Position numbers and translations under genes: made by a program. The notes under the pieces were generated by a model, which was given only the letters and a program-made list of their open reading frames with translations, did no database searches and was not told the origin of the DNA. Shown here piece after piece: positions 11,593 to 22,480 of a DNA stretch of 64,000 nt. The stretch's first letter is position 1. Each line of letters starts with the position of its first letter. This stretch comes from Armigeres subalbatus (lineage: Eukaryota; Arthropoda; Insecta; Diptera; Culicidae), in assembly GCF_024139115.2 (NCBI RefSeq), contig NC_085140.1, forward strand, positions 291,367,293 to 291,431,292, given 5' to 3'.

Positions 11593-13008
11593 TCGGATCC
11601 TTTGACGTAGCGAGCTTATCAGGACTTCTGAGGGTAAATATTCTAGAAGTTCGAAAAAGGATATACACCAGAGATAGCGATGGAATATCTCCATTAAATG
11701 CATAGATGCGATGCGAGTCCCTTCTACATCTATTTTACCGAATGGACCTTCAAAAGTCTCAGGCTTATATCTTTGATGAAGTGTCAGGCCGAATCTTTGA
11801 CGAAAAGTGCCTGAAAAAGAACAGCTGATTCAGAAAAGGCTTTATGATAGCTTCTTCGGTGTGAGGGTCAATCAGACAAGGCAAGGTGGAGCAGGATCAA
11901 GTACAACTGAAACCATCAACTTTTTGTCCCTTCGACCTTCTGTCCTCTTCGATTTTTTGTCTTTTTTGCCTTTGTCATAGCCAAAGACCTTATCTCGAAC
12001 CAACAAAAGGAATATTCTTCTGGTTTCGTAATTATCGTTTCCTGGTCTCGTAATTCTCGTTTTCTGATTCCAGATTCCTCGGTCTTGAACAACTGTCAGG
12101 CAAACAACCTTCATGATACTAATGGCCGTAGAACTGCTATCAAACATCTTGAAAAAAACTTTTGACTTGTTGAGGGAAAAACTTAAATATGGAAGTCGTA
12201 GTATATAGTTGGCATAAAAAAGTTTTGAGAGTTTTTAGTTTATTATATTTAATGCTAAACACGCAGGGGTTTACCTTTATTACTACTGTGAACAGAAATG
12301 TTGAGTCCACAAATCTACATTTTAATTTGTTATATTCACAATATCGCTTATCGGGCACTTTATACAATATACATTCATTTATTTTCGTGTGCTTTCCAAA
12401 ATGACACATAATAACCTGTCGAAAAAAGAAATGTTCTATTTCGTGCAATTTCTTATATTGCTCTCATTCGCCTTCACGCAGCGCTCATCTTTGGGGCTGT
12501 CTTCGTCGTGATTTTTTGCAACCTTGAGCCGTTTGCTGTCGGGACTGCACAAAACAAAAGCTGCCACATCACAAATAATACGTGTAGGACACAGGGCGAG
12601 GCCGGCGGAACTCCCCGCAGAGCAACCGGTGATTTTCCCGGCGTTTTCGGCGAAATTAATTTTAGAATTATCGCCGACGGCGACACCGACGACGTCGAAC
12701 GGCGGCTATGGCAACGGCAATCCAAAGTCGAAGACACAAACGTATTTTCCAACTTATGTGCGCGATTTTTCATCGTGAAATATTATTAGCCGCCGTTTGG
12801 TGGTGTGTAGGACGAAATTCTTGAGTGAACAAAAATAACGGCCTAAATGATAGTTCTATGAATCTTAGTTGTTCACTGAGTTTGGAGTTAACCGCTAATT
12901 TCATTAACTTATCATTGACTTATTATCATGAAAAAATATTTATAATCAAATTAAATTTATGTATAGTCTCTAATATGCAGTTATTGAATTTATGTGTGGA
13001 TTCATATT
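11593..13008. other. No supported gene; includes a GC-richer island at 12480-12780
   Basis: Near 11930-12000 short gacctt/ttttgtc phrases resemble the gacaaaaggtcgaa repeats seen at 51302. The 12480-12780 island is richer in GC and CpG than its surroundings and stays open on both strands (plus 12508-12789 and 12524-12778, minus 12474-12773). No domain is recognisable, and splice sites around it cannot be judged. It could be part of a host exon or an ancient element fragment. Confidence 0.35.
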
Positions 13009-13017
13009 GAATATATG

Positions 13018-13296
13018 GCCCTCGTTAGCCGAGGCCCTTCTTAGCCGTGCGGTAAGTTGCGCGGCTACAAAGCCAGACGTGGTTGAGGGTGGCTGGGCTC
13101 GATTTCCGGTCCGGTCTAGAAAATTTTCTCGACTTCCCTGGACTTAGAAGTATCATCATGTTAGCCTCGTGATATACAAATGTAAAAATGGTAACTTGGG
13201 TTAGCAACCTCGCAGTTAATAACTGTAGAAGATCTTAGTCAACACTAAGCTGCGAGGCGCTCGTGTCCCTGTGGTGGATGTAATGCCAATGAAGAA
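13018..13296 (+). mobile_element. tRNA-derived SINE, Feilai-like, copy 2, with 9-bp TSD
   Basis: The duplication GAATATATG lies at 13009-13017 and 13297-13305. The body matches the copy at 9450-9725: gccgtgcggtaagttgcgcgg, the B-box-like gggctcgatttccgg, gatatacaaatgtaaaaatgg, and agctgcgaggcgctcg. The 3' tail is aat-gaagaa. The TSD sets the element at 279 bp, about 25 bp longer at the 5' side than the tRNA-like head alone. Confidence 0.85.
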
Positions 13297-13733
13297 GAAT
13301 ATATGAGTCCCCAAATTGCAAAAAATATGTATACGACAAATACATTCAATATGAAGAATTTTCTCAGTGAACCATTTCAAATTATAAGCTTACTCAAAAC
13401 TTGTACTTTTTTTTCGGCGGCCCATTTTTTTACGAGTAACAATCACCGACCGACACCAGGAAGAAGACTATATACTATACCTAAGCCCTACATATCGTAC
13501 TCATCAACACACGAGCCGAGACATACGGCTCTTCTTCCTAATCGAGGGAAGGCGTGACCAGACATTTCTCGCCTTAGAAAATGCCATCGGCATCGGCTGG
13601 TATCGAAACTCAGGAGTGACGAAATGCCGAATTTCGTTTCGAATGTTTTGTGGTGGAAAAGATTCTGCTTTCCTTAGACTCATTGTGATTTTAACACAAT
13701 ACACAAGCCCGGACAGAAGCTATGAACAGAATA

Positions 13734-13961
13734 ACAAAACAAGATATGGACTTGATTAATATAAGAGATAAAAGAACAGGCAACAATATCAAAAATCAAG
13801 ATATCAAGAAATGCTATGGATAAGAACAAACTAATGGCACATGATATTGATCACTTCTTACAAATAAAATAACTTGATCTCCTCATGACACTTCAGTGCA
13901 AAATATTGATATTGTCTGATCTTTTATCTCTTATATCAATCATTTCCATATCTCATTTTGC
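13734..13961. repeat. Inverted repeat with about 60-bp arms, MITE-like
   Basis: The left arm 13734-13792 (caagatatgg, then ataagagataaaagaacagg) matches the reverse complement of 13903-13961 (gatatggaaatgattgatat, then ataagagataaaagatcaga) with few differences. The loop is about 110 bp. No convincing TSD was found. Confidence 0.7.
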
Positions 13962-14648
13962 TATCTAATCAACATGCGATACTATTGAGCTATTTTTGTC
14001 TACTTGGGATGCAGACCCCCAATGAATAAAAGTAGCAAACCTCTATTACTCGTCTTAACAGCATTTCTAATGCTGAAGTATGATTGCGTGATGATAACCT
14101 TACACAAATAATTTTGGATTTCCCAGCTATTGTACTTATGCTAATAAAAAATTAACGCAATGCCAAGAATCTTTGATAAAACAAATTCGATAAATCCAAT
14201 TATATTAATAATGACAATCACAAGCCATTGTGGTTTACTCATTCAAAGCAGATATCCTAACGCACTTGAACTCATTTTCAACAATTGACTGACGCCTTAT
14301 GCTGATAGCGTAGATATTCCGAAAGCCATGAAAACCCGTCAGCAGTTCGACGCAGCTTAGTGCGTCACTGGTAATTGGTGGCAACAATTTCGAGCGGTAA
14401 GTAAAAAAAAGTCACAAAAATATCACACCGGATGAGCCACTCATTGTAGTAACATCATAGAAGCCAACAACTGGTTGAAGCTACGATTGGAACCAGCTAC
14501 TGCATTGGATTCATTGAAGGACACCTTTCAACGCATCAATCTGAAAATTTCTACATATTTAGACGCAACTATCGGATAGTTCCGATCGAAGAAAAATATA
14601 ATGAATGGAAATGAGCGAGTGGGAAAGTTTATCAAAATGCATCAATAG
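13962..14648. other. AT-rich stretch, no gene recognised
   Basis: Around 14375 the phrase ttggtggcaacaatttcgag looks a little like a primer-binding-site leader of an LTR element, and a short plus frame (14455-14570) could be a worn gag piece. Neither is strong enough to call. Confidence 0.3.
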
Positions 14649-15282
14649 CCCAGTCAACATTTTGGTACCTATAATTCTTGATATAGGTTATTATATAAGA
14701 ATCAACTAAATTGTATATAATGCACAGAATGGCTATATACCTACCAAAGTGAAAGCGATAAAGGTACATACGAGTTTTATTTCACGATTTTCCCGACATC
14801 ATACGAACAGTATTACGAATAAACATTAAAATATGAAAAATAAAAAATAAATCTTACCAGCACCAAATCTCGAACATGCGGTCTTTGGATCTGCAGGCGA
14901 ATACTCTACCACGGCACCATAGTGCACATATTAAAGTGAGTCGGATTTTTGTTCAATATAAACTACACAATTTATATCTTTACAACTGCTTGAAACTTCT
15001 GCAAGCCACTTGGACTGAGGTGGTTTCGATTGTATTACGATTCACGTAGACATTTATTCGCACTAATATAGGATATTACAAGGAATATAAGTCATTATGA
15101 GTTTTTATTTACACAATAACGATTCATTTTCACTATGGTAAAAATTATCGTATATTATACGTTCAATACAACATTTGTCGACAATAAACTGATAAAGTTT
15201 GATATGCAGTGCGATTTAGATTTTTAATGGACGCAAATCCGACTTTATTTGCTGTTTGTTATACGATATGTGGTTTACTGGG
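14649..15282. mobile_element. Possible 634-bp TIR element
   Basis: The left end cccagtcaacattttggt and the complement of the right end, cccagtaaaccacatatc, agree over about the first dozen bases. Internal words around 14938 (gagtcggatttttg) and 15227-15245 (caaatccgactttatttg) are also inverted. No TSD is visible. Confidence 0.35.
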
Positions 15283-15479
15283 AGAACACGTGTGCTCTGG
15301 TGCTTGCCTACTGAAATGTATAAGCACAAGTAATTGGTCTATCCCGACCAAAAATTTTACTTTGTTTCGATGCTTTTACTAATTTTGGTCAAACAACCCT
15401 AAATTTTATTGGCTCAAACTATTTTTTAAATTATTAAAAGTCAATTCTCCACACAAAAAAAAACATATTTAAACGGGCC

Positions 15480-15665
15480 CGCGACGTTAGGCATAAGAAC
15501 GTTAGACATAATGAACGCTTGGCATAATTCTGCCTTCTTTATGTCATAAACTGTTCTTTGGGTCAATATATGGCTAACCTCTATTATGCCTTTTCTTACA
15601 TTATGCCTAACGTCCGTTATGCCTAATGTCAAATTAGCCTGACGTATTTATGCCTAACGTACTAC
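15480..15665. repeat. ACGTTAGGCATAA phrase repeats, inverted around a centre
   Basis: gacgttaggcataagaacgttagacataat on the left half and attatgcct...aacgt words on the right half are reverse complements, giving an imperfect foldback with at least seven copies of the phrase. Confidence 0.65.
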
Positions 15666-15799
15666 GCCACTATTTTAGAAATCGAAATAAAAAAACATAC
15701 AAATGTGCTGCAGTGTTAACTGGTTTGAATAATTGGTCTGATGTTGGTCCTATATCGAGTAAATGTAAGGCCAATTGCAGCACTTTGCGATTTTTATTT

Positions 15800-16075
15800 T
15801 AAACTAGTTGACCCAGCAGACGTTGTTCTGCATAGTAGGCGTAAATGCGCGTTGTAAACTGCCTATGCGAAATTTACATACGAATCCTAATTTTAGTTTT
15901 TCATGATTTACTCGACTTTTCTTGTCACTTTCACATGAGGAAATATCATATAAACCCGTCGGAAACGGTAACCAACATACCTGCTGAAGAAATGGAGAAA
16001 ATCTATCCAGCCGTTTTCGAGTTATGCGGATACGAACTCTGACCATTTCATTTTTATATATATTAGATTTCCAGA
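15800..16075 (+). repeat. Dispersed arthropod-type repeat, probably the 3' module of a retroelement
   Basis: It starts agttgacccagcagacgttg and ends atccagccgttttcgagtta, gcgga, and a TA-rich tail (tatatatatta). This layout is familiar from dispersed repeats in many insects (recognition only). Open frames on both strands are incidental. Confidence 0.45.
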
Positions 16076-16196
16076 ATAGTAAGATACGCTAAAATAAGGC
16101 CTCTTTGAGAAAACAGACCTTAAATTAAGAATCGTTTGAGGTAATAAATTGTATGTTAGGAGAGGCTAAATGTATAGTGCTATTAAGAGATTGAGA

Positions 16197-16426
16197 CCCG
16201 AATCTAGTAGCCTTGCGAGCAAGTTCGATTGTCGGTTCGGTCTAGGATGTTTTCGAGTGGAAACTTCCTCGACACCCTGGGCATAGTGCATCCGTTTTAA
16301 TTTCCATACAAGATACATACTCATGCAATAAGAGGTTAGACCAGCTTTCCAGAAAATACCAATAGAATACCATGTTGAATAGCAAGCCAAGTTCCAGTTG
16401 GAATGTAGAGCCGTTGAAGAAAAAGA
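16197..16426 (+). mobile_element. tRNA-derived SINE, diverged, with 9-bp TSD
   Basis: AGATTGAGA flanks it at 16188-16196 and 16427-16435. The head contains a B-box-like word (caagttcgattgtcgg) followed by gttcggtctaggatg; the body has ctgggcatagtgcatcc; the tail is gaagaaaaag. It is closer to the SINE captured in the foldback elements at 55482-58620 than to copies 1 and 2. It starts inside the tRNA-like region, so it is 5'-shortened. Confidence 0.8.
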
Positions 16427-16435
16427 AGATTGAGA

Positions 16436-17570
16436 GATTCATCTCTACTCGTGGCTATGTAGTATGCACCCTCTTAAAGCGAATTGGATTAAGAGAATTA
16501 TCTGTTGTTTTTTAGCGCATTTAGTACAGTCCTCCTCTTAATGTGACGACGCCTGACAGCGCCTAGGAACTGAGCATTTCCTAACCACTGCACAGGTTGA
16601 GCCGAAAACCGTTTCACTAAGAATAGCTCACGGGCTGATATTGTGTTTCCCCGAAATAGCTCTCGCTCCTGAACGAAAACAAATGTTTTGTTCTTTTTCC
16701 TTTCACTCATGGTGCTAGCTACCTATGTTATTATAAACGCGTTAGAAATAACACATCTGTGATATTTTAATCTCATAAACTATCGATCAGGTAACTTCAT
16801 TTTTAAAACTCCCACCAACCAACCAGGCGTCTCATACTAGAAAACAATGGGAAATCTGATGTCCAAATGTCTCAAAGTCAAAGCTTAATTTTCAGTACGC
16901 TGGTTTACTGGTCATTTGATGCTAAAGCTAACAAATTTTGCGTTTCGCTTTGTTTCTATTAGAGAAATCCCAATTGTAAAGTAATCGTACAACAGGCGAA
17001 TCTCACTGTATCAGATAGAAGCATACTAAAAATACAGCAGCTGACATTTCGGTTATAAAAACTAAGAATTGAAATTTATGAGCCGTATATTTTTTATGGA
17101 AAACGTTTGAGCGACAACATCGCATTAATTTCACGACTTATTTCAGCACTATGATAAATGAGGGTGGTATTACGAATGACAGTGTGCATTTGGGGGAGAA
17201 CAGTGCAAAATACACCCACCTATTACGGGATAAAATGGCCCCACTCGTAAATTCACTCATATAATCTTTTGTATGACATTTCTGAACGAATATTACTACA
17301 GATACGGACTCCATATCAGTTATGCATCATCAAGCTGCAATGGACAAAATGAATAAAAATCCTTTCATTTTTACTTAAATTTTACGACCTGCGATTCTTT
17401 TACCTTACCTGTATGATTTTCGTTTAATTTTAGTAATTTTATACCGCCTTTCGAGTGTTTTGCCCTAGGCGCTTTTAAATCATATTTTGAATCCGTTAGA
17501 AAACCACAAAAATCTTGTTGTTTTGAATAGGAGATCATTGTGGAATGTCGATGCCGAAAGGGTCAAAGAC
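16436..17570. other. AT-rich stretch, no gene recognised
   Basis: No long or conserved frame and no clear repeat. The minus frame at 16498-16710 shows no recognisable domain. Confidence 0.45.
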
Positions 17571-17800
17571 GTCTGACTACTCACTTCGCGCTCCCAATTT
17601 TTACAGTGAGAAGTGAGAAATGAGGAGTGAGAAGTAAGACGTCTCACTCACGTCTTCTCAAGTGAGAAATTACTTTTCAAATGACCTTTTCGGCTAAATG
17701 ACCCTTTCGGCATAATGGCCCTTTCGGCCAAATGGCCCATTCGGCCAAATTACTTTCGGCCTAATGGTCTGTTCGGCCAAACGGTAGGGTAAATCCGGGT
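17570..17800. repeat. Phrase repeats: AGTGAGAA block, then TTCGGCCAAATGGCC block
   Basis: The words gtgagaagtgagaaatgagg, tcacttctcac and agacgtctcac come first. They are followed by five to six copies of cttttcggcnnaatggcc between 17680 and 17790. A second AGTGAGAA patch lies at 18360-18450, just outside the 132-bp array. Confidence 0.7.
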
Positions 17801-18520
17801 GAGATGCCGCGTTGGTATAGATGCCACATTCTAGAGATCTGGTAGAACAGACTTGGTTTATTGGCACAAATGTAGGGGAACTAGATTTAAAATGCGCCAG
17901 TCAGCTAATACGAGCCATTGCATTTTCTAGGTTAATAGGCTAAATTAAGTTACAAAACCGATGGCAGCTGACGCCTAAACATGTTTTTAGATCAACATAT
18001 TGAAAATATTAGTCAAGACATCTATAATAAAATTTTTAAAAATAAATTTGTTTTTTTTTTTCCGCCTTTTGATAAAATTTAAGCTTCCGTTTCCTTAAGG
18101 TTTTTTCACTAGATAAAAACATTTTTCCAATAATCTTTGCGCATGTCTGGAAAAACAAATTAGTAAAGATTGTGCCAAGATACTGAAAAGTTAACTTTAC
18201 TACATTTTTCATAGAAAAACACACATTTCAATGCAGGATAAAACGCGCCCATCTGATGTGCTTGACTATGGATGTCATAATTTGAGAAGGGCGTGTGCCA
18301 ATAATAATTTATTTTTAAATAATTATCAAATAAAAAGTAAAAAAGTAAGAATTGTAAAGTGAAAAAATAAAAGTGAAAAGTGATCAATGAGAAGTTATGA
18401 GTGATGAAAAGTGAGAAGTGAGAACCAACAAGTGAGAATTAGGAATTGAGAATTCCACTAAAAAGCCCTCAATAGTTTTATAATCAATCGTAAATTGTAA
18501 GCTGAGATTTTTGGGCATCC

Positions 18521-19740
18521 AAGAAATCCCTGGAGTAAGGGCTAAAGATCTACAAGCGTAGCTGAAGATCAATCGGACTGTTTCAATTATGGCACATGTC
18601 CTTCTGGATGTGTAGAATAGAATGAGCCAACGTAAGAGATTCTGGGTCATTCAAGAAATCCCTGGAGTTGGGCCTTAAGATCTACACGTATTACTAAAGA
18701 TGTATCGGACTGTTTTAAATGTGGTACATGCCCTTTTGGATGTGTAGAATAGAATAAGTCAGCGAGAGAGGTTCTCGGTCATCCAAGAAATCCCTGGAGT
18801 TAGGTCCTCAGATCTACACGCGTAATCAAAGATCAATCGGACTGTTTCAGTTATGGCACATGTCCTTTTGGATGTGTAGAATAGAATGAGCCATCGTAAG
18901 AGATTCTGGGTCATTCAAGAAATCCCTGGAGTTAGGCCTTAAGATCTACACGCGACACTAAAGATGTATCGAACTGTTTTAAATGTGGTACGTGCCCTTT
19001 TGGATGTGTAGAATAAAATAAGTCAACGGAAGAGATTTTCGGTCATCCAAGACATCCCTGGAGTAACTAAAGATCAATCGTACTGTTTTAAATGTGGTAC
19101 ATGCCCTTTTGGATGGGTAGAATAAAATAAGTCAACGGCAGAGGTTTTCGGTCATCCAAGATATGCCTGGTGTTAGGTCCTCAAATCTACACGCGTAAAT
19201 AAAGCTCAGTCGGACTGTTTAAATTATTACACATGTCCTTTTGGATGTGTAGAATAGAATGAGCCATCGTAAGAGATTCTGGGTCATTCGAGAAATTCCT
19301 GGAGTTAGGCCTTAAAATCTACACGTATTACTAAAGATGTATCGGACTGTTTTAAATGCCCTTTTGGATGTGTAGAATAGAATAAGTCAACGGCAGAGGG
19401 TTTGGTCATCCAAGAAATCCCTGGAGTTAGGTTCTCAGATCTACACGCGTAACTAAAGATCAATCGGACTGTTTCAGTTATGGCACATGTCTTTTTGAAT
19501 ATGTACAATAGAATGTGAGCTATCGAAAGAGATTCTGGGTCATTCAAGAAATCCTTGGAGTTTGGCCTTACGATCTACACGTGTCACTAAAGATGTATCG
19601 GACTGTTTCAAATGTGGTACCTGCCCTTTCTGGGTGTGAAGAATAAATTAAGTCAATGGCAGAGGTTTTCGGTCATCCAAGAAATCCCTGGAGTCCTCAG
19701 ATCTACACGCGTCACTAAAGTTCAGTCGGACTGTTTAAAT
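18521..19740 (+). repeat. Left arm: about 10 tandem copies of a 132-bp unit in alternating A/B types
   Basis: aagaaatccctggag recurs near 18521, 18653, 18785, 18917, 19049, 19159, 19290, 19412, 19546 and 19679, mostly 130-134 bp apart; two steps are short (110 and 122). Units with tatggcacatgtcc and gaatgagcca (type B) alternate with units with atgtggtacatgcc and aataagtcaacg (type A), giving a 264-bp higher-order repeat. The unit at 19049 looks like a deletion hybrid. Confidence 0.9.
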
Positions 19741-19744
19741 TATG

Positions 19745-21045
19745 GCTCTGGACACATTCTATTCTATGCATCACAAAGGGGATGCTCCATATTTGAAACA
19801 ATCCAAGTAACCTTTGGTTACGCATGTAGATTTAAGGCCTTATTCCAGGGATTTCTTGGTCGATCAAAAATCTATGCTGGCAACGCGTTCTATTCTATGT
19901 ATTATAAATGGCATGTGCCAGTTTTGGAAGAATGTAGTTACGCATGTAGACTTAAGGGCTTGGAATTTCTTGGACGACCAAGAACCTATGCTTTTAACGC
20001 GGTCTATTCTATGCATCACAAAGGGCATGTAGCATATTTGAATCAATCCAATTGATCTATGGTTACACATGTAGATTGAAAGGCCTGATTCCAGGGATTT
20101 CTTGGATGCCCAAGAACCCATACTGTGAGCACATTGTATTCTATACGTCACAAAGGGCAGGTGCCATATTTGAAACAATCGAAGTAACCTTTGGTTACGC
20201 ATGTAGACTTAAGACCTTATTTCAGGGATTTCTCGATCGATCAAAAACATATGCTGGAAACGCGTTCTATTCTATTTTTCATAAAGGGCATGTGTCAGTT
20301 TTGGAACAATCCATTTGATCTATAGTTACGCATGTAGATCTTAGAGCTTATTCCAGGAATTTCTTGGACAACCAAAAACCTATGCTTGGAATGCGGTCTA
20401 TTCTATGCATCACAAAGGGCATGTAGCATATTTGAATCAATCCAATTGATCTATGGTTACACATGTAGATCTAAAGGCCTGATTCCACGGATTTCTTGGG
20501 TGGCCAAGAACGCATACTGGGAGCACATTATATTCTATGCATCACAAAGGGCAGGTGCCATATTCGAAACAATCCAAGTAACCTTTAGCTACGCATGTAG
20601 ACCTAAGGGCTTATTCCAGGAATTTCTTGGACGACCAAGAACCTATGCTTGGAACGCGTTCTATTCTTTGCATCACAAAGGGCATGTCCCATATTTGAAA
20701 CAATCTAAGAAATCTTTGGTTCCGCATGTAGACCCAAAGGCCTATTCCATGGATTTCTTGGACGACCTAGAACCTATGCTGGGTACGCATTCTATTCTAT
20801 GTGTCATAAAGGGCATGTACCATGTTTAAAACCGTCCGATCGTTTTTTTGTTGCTTCTATAGACCTTATGGCTTTAATCCAGAGATTTCTTGGACTATCA
20901 AGAAACTATGATGTGAACACATTCTATTCTACGTATCACAAAGGGCATATATCACATTCGAAGCAGTCCGATAGATCGTTGGCTACTCATGTAGACCTTA
21001 AGATCTCACTCCAGGAATTTCTTGGAAGCGTGATACATGTACCGT
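19745..21045 (-). repeat. Right arm: about 10 copies of the same 132-bp unit, inverted
   Basis: ggatttcttgg or ggaatttcttgg recurs near 19848, 19961, 20094, 20225, 20356, 20488, 20619, 20750, 20882 and 21013, again 131-133 bp apart after the first step. It is the reverse complement of the left-arm unit. Because 132 is a multiple of three, frames such as 19612-20055 and 20386-20829 stay open through several units and look like repeat proteins, but they are antisense products of the satellite. Confidence 0.9.
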
Positions 21046-21569
21046 GAACAGAAAATCGTGATTTGGCTCCGTAATGCACAAGGTTACATGCGCCCACCAA
21101 ATAAGTTTATTTAGCAAATTGATTTGGCAAAAAAATAATTAATTAACGTTTCATAAGCTTTCATTGCAGTGGAAACGAGAATAGGACTTTTCATAAATTG
21201 ATACTTGATTCTTCTGTCAGTTCACTGCTGCTTGTTTACATTTCTAGGCTGGCGCGTTTTAGCCTCGGGGTGGCGCGTTTCAACCCGCATGGTTTGAAAT
21301 TGCACGAAAATGCAGCGCTTCAAAATTAAATCGTTTTCTCAGAATATAATTGGTTTTTCGTCCAAATTTTTTATTCCGTTTTATAGATGGTAAGTTGAAT
21401 TAGTGGTTAACACATTGGAAGTACATAATTTCGACCATTATCATCGTTAAATTCGAAGATTTGCTTAGGGGGCGCATATTGAACGTCCCTTTCCTATGTG
21501 AGAGGGTTTTTTTTTGTAGCGAAAACAAAAACGTAAGTAATAAATGCTAATTCTTATCAGCCAAAAAAA

Positions 21570-21940
21570 TTTTTTTGCCCTGTAACACTGGGTAGACAGT
21601 TAGACACCTTTGCGTGGTGTGCTACAGGCAAATCCTGACCCAACGAATACCTTTTCCAATATTTCCAACTCCGTGGTACTTATGAGGGTGTCGCTGAGTC
21701 GGGGCCTCTCGTTAAGTAAGTACTACATCAACACATCCTTCCCCTCCCAAGTTACGGTGAAGATGGGCGTGGCCAGGAGTAGTAATCCTCATGCTTTTGT
21801 GATTTTCATCCTAGATTGAAATCAAGGACCACACCCACCTTGATTTCTGATAGCAATCTGAATAAGGATTTCAAAAGAAAAACATGAGTATCACTAGTGT
21901 CCAATCTACGAAGTACACCGTAACTATGCTATGCTATGCT
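21570..21940 (+). mobile_element. Retroposon X, copy 2, 5'-shortened, 19-bp imperfect TSD, TATGC tail
   Basis: It shares caaatcctgacccaacgaat, gtggtacttatgagggtgtc, cggtgaagatgggcgtggcc and gagtatcactagtgtccaat with 10554-11323. The 3' tail is tatgc repeated. Flanks ATTCTTATCAGCCAAAAAA (21550-21568) and ATTCTTATCAGTCAAAAAA (21941-21959) differ by one base, so this insertion is not very recent. Confidence 0.8.
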
Positions 21941-21959
21941 ATTCTTATCAGTCAAAAAA

Positions 21960-22480
21960 TAATATGATGGTTTAACACTTTTATTTTTTAATAAAAAATT
22001 GTTGTGCGGTTTTGGAAAAAAAATCTTACAAATGCACATGTTTATTTCATTATTTGAATACTTTAAAAATCAAAACGTCAATGAAATATTATTATTAAAC
22101 TGGTAAATCATGTAAAATACGAAGACCAAGGCATTGCAAGTGATTAGGAGGAAAATTTCGACCAAAAAATTCAGACGTTCTTGACTATTTGTTTCTTTAT
22201 TATTAACATGCTCAGAAATTAAAAATATTTGCGCAGGGAACGATATAGACTCAATCAGTGTCGTTTTTATTTTTATCATGCGTGCTTACTACTAAAACCT
22301 GACTTAATCCACCTACAGTGAATGGAACCCTTCTTACACTTTTGAAAGGTTATGGGTGCACTGCATATTACAATTTTTATGCATAAACATGAACTTTAAT
22401 TCGATAACAAATAAATGAAGATTTCATTCTCGAAAAAGTTTGAATCTTTAGTTGGTAATTTTTATCGGATTTCAGAGATA
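21960..22480. other. AT-rich stretch, no gene recognised
   Basis: No conserved frame or repeat was recognised. The minus frame at 22070-22279 has no known motif. Confidence 0.4.

Larger units (their letters stand above)
17875..21494. mobile_element. Large TIR element (3.6 kb) built around inverted 132-bp arrays
   Basis: Terminal segments ggggaactagatttaaaatg-cgcc (17875) and, as complement of the right end, ggaaagggacgttcaatatg-cgcc (to 21494) agree in about 14 of 24 positions and are flanked by TA on both sides (17873-17874, 21495-21496). Inside each end lie further GGCGCGTTTT-type words (18242, 21251-21279). The middle is two inverted arrays, listed separately. No transposase is visible, so it would be non-autonomous. 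The boundaries are an inference; the arrays are certain. Confidence 0.5.

Noticed and set aside
12474..12789. Possible host exon in a GC-richer island, open on both strands
   Set aside because: No recognisable domain, no clear splice context, and both strands equally open. Kept only as unassigned DNA.
14340..14620. Possible LTR-element leader and gag remnant
   Set aside because: Only a vague primer-site-like phrase and a short broken frame; no paired LTRs were found.
19612..20829. Open frames of 147 residues with a 44-residue periodicity that look like a repeat protein
   Set aside because: The DNA unit is 132 bp, a multiple of three, so frames stay open through the satellite on the strand opposite to the left-arm unit. 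No start, codon bias or domain supports a gene.
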